25,125 nt of DNA from contig CAJZFM010000001.1 in assembly GCA_915070235.1 (NCBI GenBank), forward strand, positions 1-25,125. Reading direction: 5' to 3'. How positions within the stretch are numbered: the stretch's first letter is position 1; each line of letters starts with the position of its first letter. Position numbers and translations under genes: made by a program. Below, one piece after another: positions 1-6,992 of this stretch. The DNA comes from an uncultured Capnocytophaga sp. (lineage in GTDB: Bacteria; Bacteroidota; Bacteroidia; Flavobacteriales; Flavobacteriaceae). Below the pieces are notes generated by a model. The model was not told where the DNA came from. It saw nothing but the letters and a program-made list of their open reading frames with translations, and made no database searches.

Positions 1-64
1 TTACCTTATCTAAGAAATAGAAAGGAAAAACTGACAATATTACATGTTTTAGCAAAAATATCTC

Positions 65-2548
65 ATGAGAATAGGAAATTTTGACAGTCTTTTAGAAGAC
101 CATCTTGAAGATGCGAAAATCATAGCCATCCCTCATCAGCGAGATGAAGAGGAGATGGAGGAAGATCATACCGATGCTTCACTACCTGAAGTGCTCCCTA
201 TACTCCCTTTGAAGAATACGGTACTCTTCCCTGGGGTGATTATGCCGATTTCTATCAAGCGAGAGGCCTCTTTGGAACTTATCAATGATGCCAAAAAGGA
301 GCGCCTAATAGGAGTGGTCAGCCAGCGCAACGACAATGATGCTCCTAACAAAGAAGACTTCTATAGTATAGGAGTGGTGGCACGTATCATCAAGATTCTC
401 AAAATTCCCGATGGAAGTATCAGTGTCTTGGTACAAGGGACACGCCGCTTCCAAATCACCGAATTTGTAGAGGAACAGCCCTACTTCAAGGCCAAGATAC
501 AGGAAAGCCCCGAACTACTCCCTGAAGAGGAAGATGAAGAGTTTACCGCTACTATGGAAGTAGTCAGGGATATTTCCTTGAGATTGGCCAAAGAAACAGC
601 CTCTGGCGGACTTGAGGTGCCTTTCGTATTGCAAAACATAGACAATGATTTCTTCTTGATTAACTATGTAGCCTCCACCTCGCCCCTATCGGTAAGTGAA
701 AAACAGGATATATTGGAGCAAAACAGCTTGGTTACCCGTGCTTGGTCTATTATCAAGTACTTCGGGGTAGAACTCCAGAAAGCAACTCTAAGGCGGGAAA
801 TACAGAACAAAGTACATATGGACTTTGACAAGCAACAGCGTGATTATTTCCTACACCAACAGATACAGACCATTCAGAAAGAATTGGGCAATGAGTCCTT
901 TGAGGCGGATATAGAAAAATTCAAAGAGCAAGCTAAAACCAAGCTATGGAATGAGAAAATTCAAAAGCACTTTGATAAGGAACTGGCCAAGCTCCAGCGC
1001 CTTAACCCCCAGATGCCTGACTATGCTATACAGCGCAACTATATAGACTTACTCTTAGACCTGCCTTGGGGTGTCTATTCCAAAGACAAGTTTGACCTCA
1101 AGCGCGCACAGAAAATATTGGACAAAGACCATTATGGTTTGGAAGATGTCAAGCGGCGTATCATAGAATACTTAGCCGTACTAAAGCTACGCAATGATAT
1201 GAAATCGCCTATCCTCTGTCTCTATGGTCCTCCAGGGGTAGGAAAAACCTCCTTAGGTCGTTCCATAGCCAAGGCCTTAGGTCGCGAATATGTACGTATG
1301 GCACTGGGTGGCCTGCGCGATGAGGCAGAGATTCGCGGGCACCGCAAGACCTACATAGGGGCTATGCCTGGGCGTATCTTACAACTGATTAAGAAAGCGG
1401 GTACTTCCAATCCTGTTTTTGTCTTAGACGAGCTGGACAAGCTCAGTCAGGGCTACGGAGGGGATCCTTCTTCTGCTATGTTGGAGGTGCTTGACCCTGA
1501 GCAGAACAACGAGTTCTATGATAACTTCCTTGAGATAGGTTATGACCTCTCCAAGGTGATGTTCATCGCTACAGCCAATGACCTAAGCACCATACAGCCT
1601 GCTCTGAAGGACAGAATGGAAATCATCAACATCTCTGGCTACACTATTGAAGAAAAGGTAGAGATTGCCCGCCATTTCCTTTTGCCCAAAGTACTCAAGG
1701 AGCATGGTATGGAACAAAAGCAAATCCAGCTGGGTAAGAAAGAGATAGAACGTATCATAGAGGGTTATACACGTGAGTCAGGCGTAAGAAACTTAGAAAA
1801 ACAAATCGCCAAAATCGTACGCTATATAGCCCGTGCTATTGCCATGGATGAGGAGTACAACCCGAAAATCTCCTTGGAGGATATCCGAAAAATATTGGGT
1901 ATTCCTACCGAGCGAGATAAGTATGAGAACAATGAAGTGGCAGGTGTGGTAACAGGATTGGCGTGGACAAGTGTCGGGGGGGATATCCTCTTTATAGAAT
2001 CCGCTTTCTCCAAGGGCAGCGGCGGCCTTTCTATCACAGGAAATATAGGTATAGTGATGAAGGAGTCGGCCACCATCGCCTTAGAATATATCAAGGCTCA
2101 TGCCGAGCAGTTTGGCCTTGACACGCGTATTTTTGACCAATACAAAATTCATATCCATATCCCTGAAGGTGCCACCCCTAAGGATGGGCCTAGTGCAGGG
2201 ATTGCACTACTGACCTCACTCTTCTCGGTACTGACCCAGCGAAGGGTGAAGAAGAACTTAGCCATGACAGGAGAGATTACCCTCCGTGGTAAAGTACTCC
2301 CTGTGGGAGGTATCAAAGAGAAAATACTTGCCGCCAAGCGAGCAGGTATCAAGGAAATTATCCTATGCAAGGACAATGAAAAAGACATAGACGAGATAAA
2401 ACAAGAATATCTCCAAGGTCTTACCTTCCACTATGTTACTGAAATGGAAGAGGTACTTAAAAAAGCTGTAACACAAGAAGCCGTAAAGAACCCTAAGACC
2501 TTCACCTTTGATGATAAAGTAGGGGTAAATGGCAATTCACTTACATAA
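65..2548 (+). CDS. lon: ATP-dependent protease Lon
   Basis: Cytosolic homohexameric AAA+ serine protease that unfolds and degrades damaged and regulatory proteins. The 827 residues are normal for Bacteroidota Lon. An N-terminal LON substrate-binding domain starts near residue 42 (LPILPLKNTVLFPG), followed by a coiled-coil stretch around 240-330. The AAA+ module has Walker A GPPGVGKT at 388-395 and Walker B VFVLDE ending at 456. The protease domain has catalytic Ser710 in PKDGPSAG and Lys753, the second lysine of GGIKEK, spaced as in E. coli Ser679/Lys722. An in-frame TAG at 50-52 makes the ATG at 65 the first possible ATG. The leader is A-rich with no Shine-Dalgarno site. Only 64 bases lie upstream in the window, so its promoter is not seen with confidence. 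It is intact. Confidence 0.97.
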   Translation: MRIGNFDSLLEDHLEDAKIIAIPHQRDEEEMEEDHTDASLPEVLPILPLKNTVLFPGVIMPISIKREASLELINDAKKERLIGVVSQRNDNDAPNKEDFYSIGVVARIIKILKIPDGSISVLVQGTRRFQITEFVEEQPYFKAKIQESPELLPEEEDEEFTATMEVVRDISLRLAKETASGGLEVPFVLQNIDNDFFLINYVASTSPLSVSEKQDILEQNSLVTRAWSIIKYFGVELQKATLRREIQNKVHMDFDKQQRDYFLHQQIQTIQKELGNESFEADIEKFKEQAKTKLWNEKIQKHFDKELAKLQRLNPQMPDYAIQRNYIDLLLDLPWGVYSKDKFDLKRAQKILDKDHYGLEDVKRRIIEYLAVLKLRNDMKSPILCLYGPPGVGKTSLGRSIAKALGREYVRMALGGLRDEAEIRGHRKTYIGAMPGRILQLIKKAGTSNPVFVLDELDKLSQGYGGDPSSAMLEVLDPEQNNEFYDNFLEIGYDLSKVMFIATANDLSTIQPALKDRMEIINISGYTIEEKVEIARHFLLPKVLKEHGMEQKQIQLGKKEIERIIEGYTRESGVRNLEKQIAKIVRYIARAIAMDEEYNPKISLEDIRKILGIPTERDKYENNEVAGVVTGLAWTSVGGDILFIESAFSKGSGGLSITGNIGIVMKESATIALEYIKAHAEQFGLDTRIFDQYKIHIHIPEGATPKDGPSAGIALLTSLFSVLTQRRVKKNLAMTGEITLRGKVLPVGGIKEKILAAKRAGIKEIILCKDNEKDIDEIKQEYLQGLTFHYVTEMEEVLKKAVTQEAVKNPKTFTFDDKVGVNGNSLT

Positions 2549-2554
2549 AAGTAC

Positions 2555-2610
2555 AATTAACAATTAACCATTGATAATTAACCATTAATCATTAATCATT
2601 AACAATTAAA
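2555..2610. repeat. Intergenic ATTAATC-type repeat array
   Basis: The spacer after lon is built of short overlapping units such as ATTAACC and ATTAATC. The 20 bases at 2583-2602 are CATTAATCATTAATCATTAA, of which the first 19 recur near 12113-12131, and the same motif recurs near 20597-20616. Non-coding, very low GC; function unknown. Confidence 0.7.
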
Positions 2611-2614
2611 TTTG

Positions 2615-2622
2615 TATTTTTG
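2615..2622 (+). promoter_or_regulatory. Putative Bacteroidota -7 promoter element
   Basis: TATTTTTG matches the Bacteroidota primary sigma consensus TAnnTTTG and lies 31 bases before the start of the coiled-coil gene. The flanks TTGTATTTTTGCA recur before the MBL-fold gene on the other strand. No clear TTTG lies 19-21 bases upstream, so only the -7 half is supported. Confidence 0.5.
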
Positions 2623-2653
2623 CAGCACCAACAATTTTTAAATATTTAGATTT

Positions 2654-2950
2654 ATGGACAGAGAACAGTTCCTTAAAGAAGCACAAGACAAGATCAGTGC
2701 TTTAACTGAGAAAATCAACTCTTTAACAGCCTCTTTAGGTATCCAAACAGGAGATCTTAAAGAAAAAGCTCAAGAAGAAATCAACAAACTCTTAGCTGAC
2801 AAATCCTCTCTTACTGAAAAATTTGAAGCCTTAAAGAATGTCTCTGATGACAAGTGGGAAGAAGCCAAAAAAGCTTTCAATGATATTGCCTCTGGTAACT
2901 TCTCTGAAGGTATCCAAAAGGGAATTGATACACTAAAGAATTTATTCTAA
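2654..2950 (+). CDS. Small coiled-coil protein of unknown function
   Basis: A soluble, highly charged protein of 98 residues with no signal peptide or membrane segment. Residues 5-70 are a nearly unbroken amphipathic helix rich in K, E, L and Q with heptad-like spacing, followed by DDKWEEAKKAFNDIASG and a second short amphipathic helix at the C-terminus. The layout recalls the short coiled-coil stress-response proteins of the sll1863 type, which have a similar D-x-W-E-x-x-K segment, but this is resemblance only. Start chosen because it is the first ATG, 31 bases after a TATTTTTG promoter core. It stands alone between lon and ffh with its own promoter, and codon use matches its neighbours. No function is assigned. 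Confidence 0.85.
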   Translation: MDREQFLKEAQDKISALTEKINSLTASLGIQTGDLKEKAQEEINKLLADKSSLTEKFEALKNVSDDKWEEAKKAFNDIASGNFSEGIQKGIDTLKNLF

Positions 2951-2958
2951 TTCAGTAG

Positions 2959-3004
2959 TTAGTGGTTAGTGATTAGTTGTCAGAAACTAACCACTAACCA
3001 CTAA
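2959..3004. repeat. Near-perfect 20-base inverted repeat (hairpin)
   Basis: Left arm 2959-2978 (TTAGTGGTTAGTGATTAGTT) and right arm 2985-3004 (AACTAACCACTAACCACTAA) are reverse complements except at one position, with a 6-base loop GTCAGA. It starts 8 bases after the coiled-coil gene and ends 23 bases before ffh. No T-run follows, so it is not a standard intrinsic terminator. It could act as an mRNA 3'-end stabiliser. The arms are made of repeated TTAGTGG units. Confidence 0.8.
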
Positions 3005-3027
3005 TAACTAACAACTAATAGAATAAC

Positions 3028-4362
3028 ATGTTTGATAACTTAAGTGATAAATTAGAGAAGGCCTTACATGTACTCAAGGGGCATGGCCAAATTACTGAAA
3101 TTAATGTAGCGGAAACGCTCAAGGAAGTACGTCGTGCGCTCTTGGATGCCGACGTGAACTATGCCATTGCTAAGGACTTTACCGCTAAGGTAAAAGCTAA
3201 AGCCTTGGGTGCCAATGTACTTACCACCTTACAGCCTGGCCAGCTCATGGTCAAGATTGTCCGTGATGAGCTTACCGAACTTATGGGGGGCGATGCCACT
3301 GGGGTCAATCTCAGCGGTAATCCATCGGTGATCCTTATGTCGGGGCTACAAGGGTCTGGTAAAACTACCTTCTCTGGAAAATTGGCCAACTTCCTCAAAA
3401 CCAAGAAGAACAAAAAGCCGCTCTTGGTTGCCTGTGACGTCTATCGTCCTGCAGCGATTGACCAGCTACATATTGTAGGGGATCAGATAGGAGTGCCTGT
3501 ATTTTCCGAAAAAGAAAACAACAATCCTGTAGATATAGCTCAAAAAGGAATCGCTTATGCCAAAAGTAATGGGCTAAATGTAGTCATTATAGATACTGCG
3601 GGGCGCTTGGCCGTAGATGAGCTGATGATGAAGGAAATCGCCGATATTCACAAGGCGGTTACCCCTCAGGAGACCCTTTTTGTGGTAGATGCCATGACTG
3701 GGCAAGACGCGGTAAATACCGCCAAAGCCTTCAACGATGTCCTAAACTTTGATGGGGTAATCCTTACCAAATTGGACGGGGATACCCGTGGTGGGGCTGC
3801 CATCTCTATCAAATCGGTAGTAAATAAGCCTATCAAGTTTGTCGGTACAGGCGAGAAAATGGACGCGATCGATGTGTTCTATCCCGCTCGTATGGCCGAC
3901 CGTATCTTAGGCATGGGGGACGTAGTATCCCTCGTGGAGCGTGCCCAAGAGCAGTTTGACGAAGAACAAGCCCGTAAGTTACAGAAAAAAATAGCCAAGA
4001 ACCAATTCGGTTTTGACGACTTCCTCTCCCAGATACAACAAATCAAGAAAATGGGTAGCATGAAAGATCTCTTAGGTATGCTCCCTGGGGTAGGTAAGGC
4101 CGTAAAAGACTTAGATATCAGTGATGACGCTTTCAAGTATATTGAGGCTATCATATACTCTATGACCCCCGCCGAACGTAGTAACCCTTCTATCATCAAT
4201 ACCTCACGCAAGAATCGCATTGCTAAAGGAAGCGGTCGCAACATCGCCGAAGTCAATCAGCTCCTTAAGCAGTTTGAGCAAATGAGCAAAATGATGAAGA
4301 TGATGCAAAGTGGCGGTGCCAAACAAATGATGCGCATGATGCAATCCATGCCAAGAATGTAA
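3028..4362 (+). CDS. ffh: Signal recognition particle protein Ffh
   Basis: GTPase subunit of the bacterial signal recognition particle. It binds 4.5S RNA and the signal sequences of nascent inner-membrane and some secreted proteins, and docks with FtsY. The 444 residues are the usual length. The helical N domain covers roughly 1-90. The G domain has GLQGSGKTT at 106-114 (G1), DTAGR at 189-193 (G3) and TKLDG at 247-251 (G4). The C-terminal M domain, from about 300, ends in a methionine-rich tail (MSKMMKMMQ...MMRMMQSMPRM) that forms the signal-binding groove and contacts RNA. The ATG at 3028 gives the expected MFDNLSDKLEKAL beginning. The DUF2750 gene starts 10 bases after the stop and is probably co-transcribed. 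Intact, composition typical of the region. Confidence 0.97.
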   Translation: MFDNLSDKLEKALHVLKGHGQITEINVAETLKEVRRALLDADVNYAIAKDFTAKVKAKALGANVLTTLQPGQLMVKIVRDELTELMGGDATGVNLSGNPSVILMSGLQGSGKTTFSGKLANFLKTKKNKKPLLVACDVYRPAAIDQLHIVGDQIGVPVFSEKENNNPVDIAQKGIAYAKSNGLNVVIIDTAGRLAVDELMMKEIADIHKAVTPQETLFVVDAMTGQDAVNTAKAFNDVLNFDGVILTKLDGDTRGGAAISIKSVVNKPIKFVGTGEKMDAIDVFYPARMADRILGMGDVVSLVERAQEQFDEEQARKLQKKIAKNQFGFDDFLSQIQQIKKMGSMKDLLGMLPGVGKAVKDLDISDDAFKYIEAIIYSMTPAERSNPSIINTSRKNRIAKGSGRNIAEVNQLLKQFEQMSKMMKMMQSGGAKQMMRMMQSMPRM

Positions 4363-4372
4363 ATATTTAAAT

Positions 4373-4831
4373 ATGGAACAAGAATTATTAGATAGCTACT
4401 TTCATTTTATAAGAGAAGTTGTAGCCACAGGAATCATTTATTGTCTTAGAGATACACAAAGCGAATATGTGGCCGCTTGCACCTCCAACCAGTTTGTAAC
4501 TCAGGACGATGAGGAACAAGTAGGGGTATTTGCCTTTTGGTCTGATAAAGAGGGAGCCCAAGCCTGCCAGAAAGAGGAGTGGGAGGAATACACTGTCAGT
4601 GAAATTCCCTTAGCCGAATTCATGGAAAGCTGGTGCTTGAATATGTATCAGGACGACATTGTAGCAGGAATCAATTTTTCTAAAGACCTATATGGTCATG
4701 AGGAATCCCCTATGGAACTACTTAAGGCTCTTATCGCTGAGGTAGAGGCCAATAAGGTGACACCCTCTTTCAATGGATTTACCTCTTTGGATGATCTAAA
4801 AGAATACGTTAAAGAAATAGAGGCTGAATAA
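4373..4831 (+). CDS. DUF2750 family protein
   Basis: A soluble acidic protein of 152 residues, with no signal peptide or membrane segment. The pattern around residues 8-105 fits DUF2750 as I know it: an F-x-x-x-V-x-x-x-G-x-x-Y-x-L-R-D segment, then FAFWSDKEGAQAC, then EWEEYTVSEIPLAEFMESW, and a later G-I-N-F-x-x-D-L-Y-G. The molecular function of the family is not established. The last 40 residues are a less typical acidic tail. Its start lies 10 bases after ffh, so it probably rides on the ffh transcript. A GC-containing hairpin follows the stop. Confidence 0.85.
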   Translation: MEQELLDSYFHFIREVVATGIIYCLRDTQSEYVAACTSNQFVTQDDEEQVGVFAFWSDKEGAQACQKEEWEEYTVSEIPLAEFMESWCLNMYQDDIVAGINFSKDLYGHEESPMELLKALIAEVEANKVTPSFNGFTSLDDLKEYVKEIEAE

Positions 4832-4857
4832 ACATTTTTTTTATTCTTTTTCACAAC

Positions 4858-4897
4858 AACTGTCCGTTATGTACCCAAAAGTACCTTGCGGACAGTT
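4858..4897 (+). terminator. Stem-loop after the ffh-DUF2750 pair
   Basis: AACTGTCCG at 4858-4866 pairs perfectly with CGGACAGTT at 4889-4897. Inside the 22-base loop, GTAC at 4871-4874 can pair with GTAC at 4881-4884 around CCCAAAA. It lies 27 bases after the DUF2750 stop. Only a weak T-rich stretch follows (TTTACTATCTT), so it may be a terminator of poor consensus or an mRNA 3'-end structure. Confidence 0.5.
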
Positions 4898-4965
4898 TAC
4901 TATCTTATCAGGTACTTAAAAAACAATCTGTTGTTTATAATTATTAGTTAAAAAACAGTTTTTGA

Positions 4966-4996
4966 TTTGTTTTTTACAAAAAAATCATTAATTTAG
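4966..4996 (+). promoter_or_regulatory. Bacteroidota-type promoter for the secreted-protein gene
   Basis: TTTG at 4966-4969, a 19-base spacer, then TAATTTAG at 4989-4996, which differs from TAnnTTTG at one position. Spacing is the expected one, and the ATG lies 28 bases after the -7 element, giving a short leader. Confidence 0.6.
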
Positions 4997-5024
4997 CGCA
5001 CTAATAATTACAATCCTATATCCT

Positions 5025-5495
5025 ATGAAGTTGTTTTTTACCATAGTGAGTATGTGCCTATGTATAGGAACGCTCCACGCTCAAAAAGCTCAAAAAGCGA
5101 CTGTTGAAAGATTCATTGAAGCTATCAGAAATACTCCTGAAGAGGACTTCCCTGTTCTATACCCTATGCTGAAAATCACTCAAGTAATCCCAGCAGAACA
5201 AGGGGGTATGGAGAAATTGCGACAAGTTTTTGCCATTATAAAAAGTCAGATACAAGAGCAAGGACCTATCCTATATACCTCTCAGGATGCTATAGATCTG
5301 ATCAACTCAGGACAGACCAAGCAGCGTGTTTCTGATATCCTTACCTCCGACAGAGGGGTGGTGTTCTATATCTATCTGCCTTACAATGACAAACTCTTAG
5401 TACGGTTTCCTATAGTGGTTAATGACAAAAATGAAATTATAGCTATCAATATAGACTATTGCAAGGATAATTCCATCTGCCTGCAATATTTGTAA
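5025..5495 (+). CDS. Secreted protein of unknown function
   Basis: A 156-residue protein with a clear Sec signal peptide: MKLFF, a hydrophobic core to about residue 17, and a likely cleavage after HAQ at about 20. This directs it to the periplasm or beyond. The mature part begins with helical sequence (ATVERFIEAIRNTPEEDFP), and its C-terminal half has beta-like strands (GVVFYIYLPYNDKLLVRFPIVV, EIIAINIDYC). Two cysteines near the end (CKDNSIC) could form a disulfide. I recognise no family. It has its own promoter, 23 bases separate it from rpoN, and read-through into rpoN is possible. Confidence 0.8.
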   Translation: MKLFFTIVSMCLCIGTLHAQKAQKATVERFIEAIRNTPEEDFPVLYPMLKITQVIPAEQGGMEKLRQVFAIIKSQIQEQGPILYTSQDAIDLINSGQTKQRVSDILTSDRGVVFYIYLPYNDKLLVRFPIVVNDKNEIIAINIDYCKDNSICLQYL

Positions 5496-5518
5496 TTCTA
5501 TAGTTTTTAAAACAAATT

Positions 5519-6988
5519 ATGTTAAAACAACAATTACAGCTTAAGCTCACTCAAAAGCTATCTCCTCAGCAAATCCAACTGATGAAGTTGGTACAACTTC
5601 CTACCCTTGCCTTTGAACAACGTGTAAAGGAGGAGTTGGAAGAGAACCCCGCCTTGGAAGCTACCGAACACCAAGATTGGGAGCAGGAAGAGGCCAATGA
5701 GGACGAATATGATACCCCCGACGAATACGAAGATAACCAAATCATACAAGCCGATGCTATCAATGTAGATGAATATCTCAGTGATGATGAGATTCCTGAT
5801 TATCGCCTCTATGCTAACAATTATCAAGAGGAAGATGCTTTTGGACTGCCTTATCGCGAGGAAGTTTCTTTTCACCAATATCTAATAGAGCAACTCAATA
5901 CCTTTCGCTTGGGAGAGAAAGAGCGAGAGATTGCTGAGTTTCTCGTAGGTAGTATCAATGACAATGGCTATATCCGCCGCTCCATGAGCGACATAGCCGA
6001 TGATTTAGCTTTCACTCAAAACATCTATACCGATGAGAAAGAGGTAGAACATATACTCAAGACTGTCATTTTCCAGTTAGACCCTGCTGGAATCGGAGCC
6101 AGAGACCTTCAGGAGAGTCTTATTGTACAACTCAAGCGCAAGCCACAAACAGCTATTACTGAATTGGCTATCACGATTCTGACAGAAAACTTTGATATCT
6201 TCAGTAAAAAGCACTATGACAAGCTCATTCAGAAGTATAATATCTCGGAAGAAACCCTCAAAGAAGTAATCCAAGAGGTGGAAAAACTCAATCCCAAGCC
6301 TGGGAGTTCCTATGCGGAAGGAAGCAAATTTACCGAACAGGTAGTACCTGACTTTACTGTTACTATCAACGATGGAGAATTGGAACTTTCCCTCAATGGG
6401 CGTAATGCCCCCGAACTACATGTTTCCCAAGAATATACGGAAATGTTCAAAACCTATAGGGATTCCACCGATAAGGACAAGCAAAAACAGAAAGAAGCAG
6501 TAGAGTTCATCAAGCAGAAATTAGACGCCGCCAAGTGGTTTATTGATGCCATCAAGCAGCGCCAAAACACTCTTTTGGTTACCATGAACGCAATTATGCT
6601 CCACCAAAAGGATTATTTCCTTACAGGAGATGAAACCAAGATTAAGCCCCTTATCCTCAAGGATATAGCCGAAAGTATTGGTATGGATATCTCCACCATC
6701 TCGCGTGTGGCCAATAGCAAGTTTGTCAGTACTCCCTATGGTACCAAGCCTGTAAAAGCCTTTTTCTCTGAAGCTATTAAGAATGAAGAGGGGGAAGATA
6801 TCTCCACCTATGAAGTCAAGAAGATTCTCCAGACAATTATAGAAGGGGAAAACAAGCGCAAACCCTATACCGATGACAAGCTCATGGAACTACTCAAGGA
6901 AAAGGGTTATCCTATTGCACGCCGTACCATTGCCAAGTATAGGGAACAGTTGGATATTCCCGTGGCGCGCCTAAGAAAAGAATTATAG
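5519..6988 (+). CDS. rpoN: RNA polymerase sigma-54 factor RpoN
   Basis: Alternative sigma factor that directs RNA polymerase to GG-N10-GC (-24/-12) promoters, where open-complex formation needs an AAA+ activator. All parts are present in 489 residues. Region I is glutamine/leucine-rich at 1-45 (LKQQLQLKLTQKLSPQQIQLMKLVQLPTLAFEQRV). Region II is a very acidic linker at about 46-105. The core-binding domain follows. A helix-turn-helix lies near 380-400 (LKDIAESIGMDISTISRVANSKFV). The RpoN box ARRTIAKYRE is at 467-476, close to the C-terminus as it should be. It probably shares a transcript with the ABC exporter, whose ATG comes 4 bases after its stop. No sigma-54 activator gene lies in the window. 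A sigma-54-like site precedes grpE. Confidence 0.97.
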   Translation: MLKQQLQLKLTQKLSPQQIQLMKLVQLPTLAFEQRVKEELEENPALEATEHQDWEQEEANEDEYDTPDEYEDNQIIQADAINVDEYLSDDEIPDYRLYANNYQEEDAFGLPYREEVSFHQYLIEQLNTFRLGEKEREIAEFLVGSINDNGYIRRSMSDIADDLAFTQNIYTDEKEVEHILKTVIFQLDPAGIGARDLQESLIVQLKRKPQTAITELAITILTENFDIFSKKHYDKLIQKYNISEETLKEVIQEVEKLNPKPGSSYAEGSKFTEQVVPDFTVTINDGELELSLNGRNAPELHVSQEYTEMFKTYRDSTDKDKQKQKEAVEFIKQKLDAAKWFIDAIKQRQNTLLVTMNAIMLHQKDYFLTGDETKIKPLILKDIAESIGMDISTISRVANSKFVSTPYGTKPVKAFFSEAIKNEEGEDISTYEVKKILQTIIEGENKRKPYTDDKLMELLKEKGYPIARRTIAKYREQLDIPVARLRKEL

Positions 6989-6992
6989 TAGA

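Noticed and set aside
1..64. Promoter for lon
   Set aside because: Only 64 bases are available and none matches TAnnTTTG with a fitting -33 element.
3879..4256. Minus-strand open frame opposite the ffh M domain
   Set aside because: Shadow of the Met-rich coding strand; no protein features.
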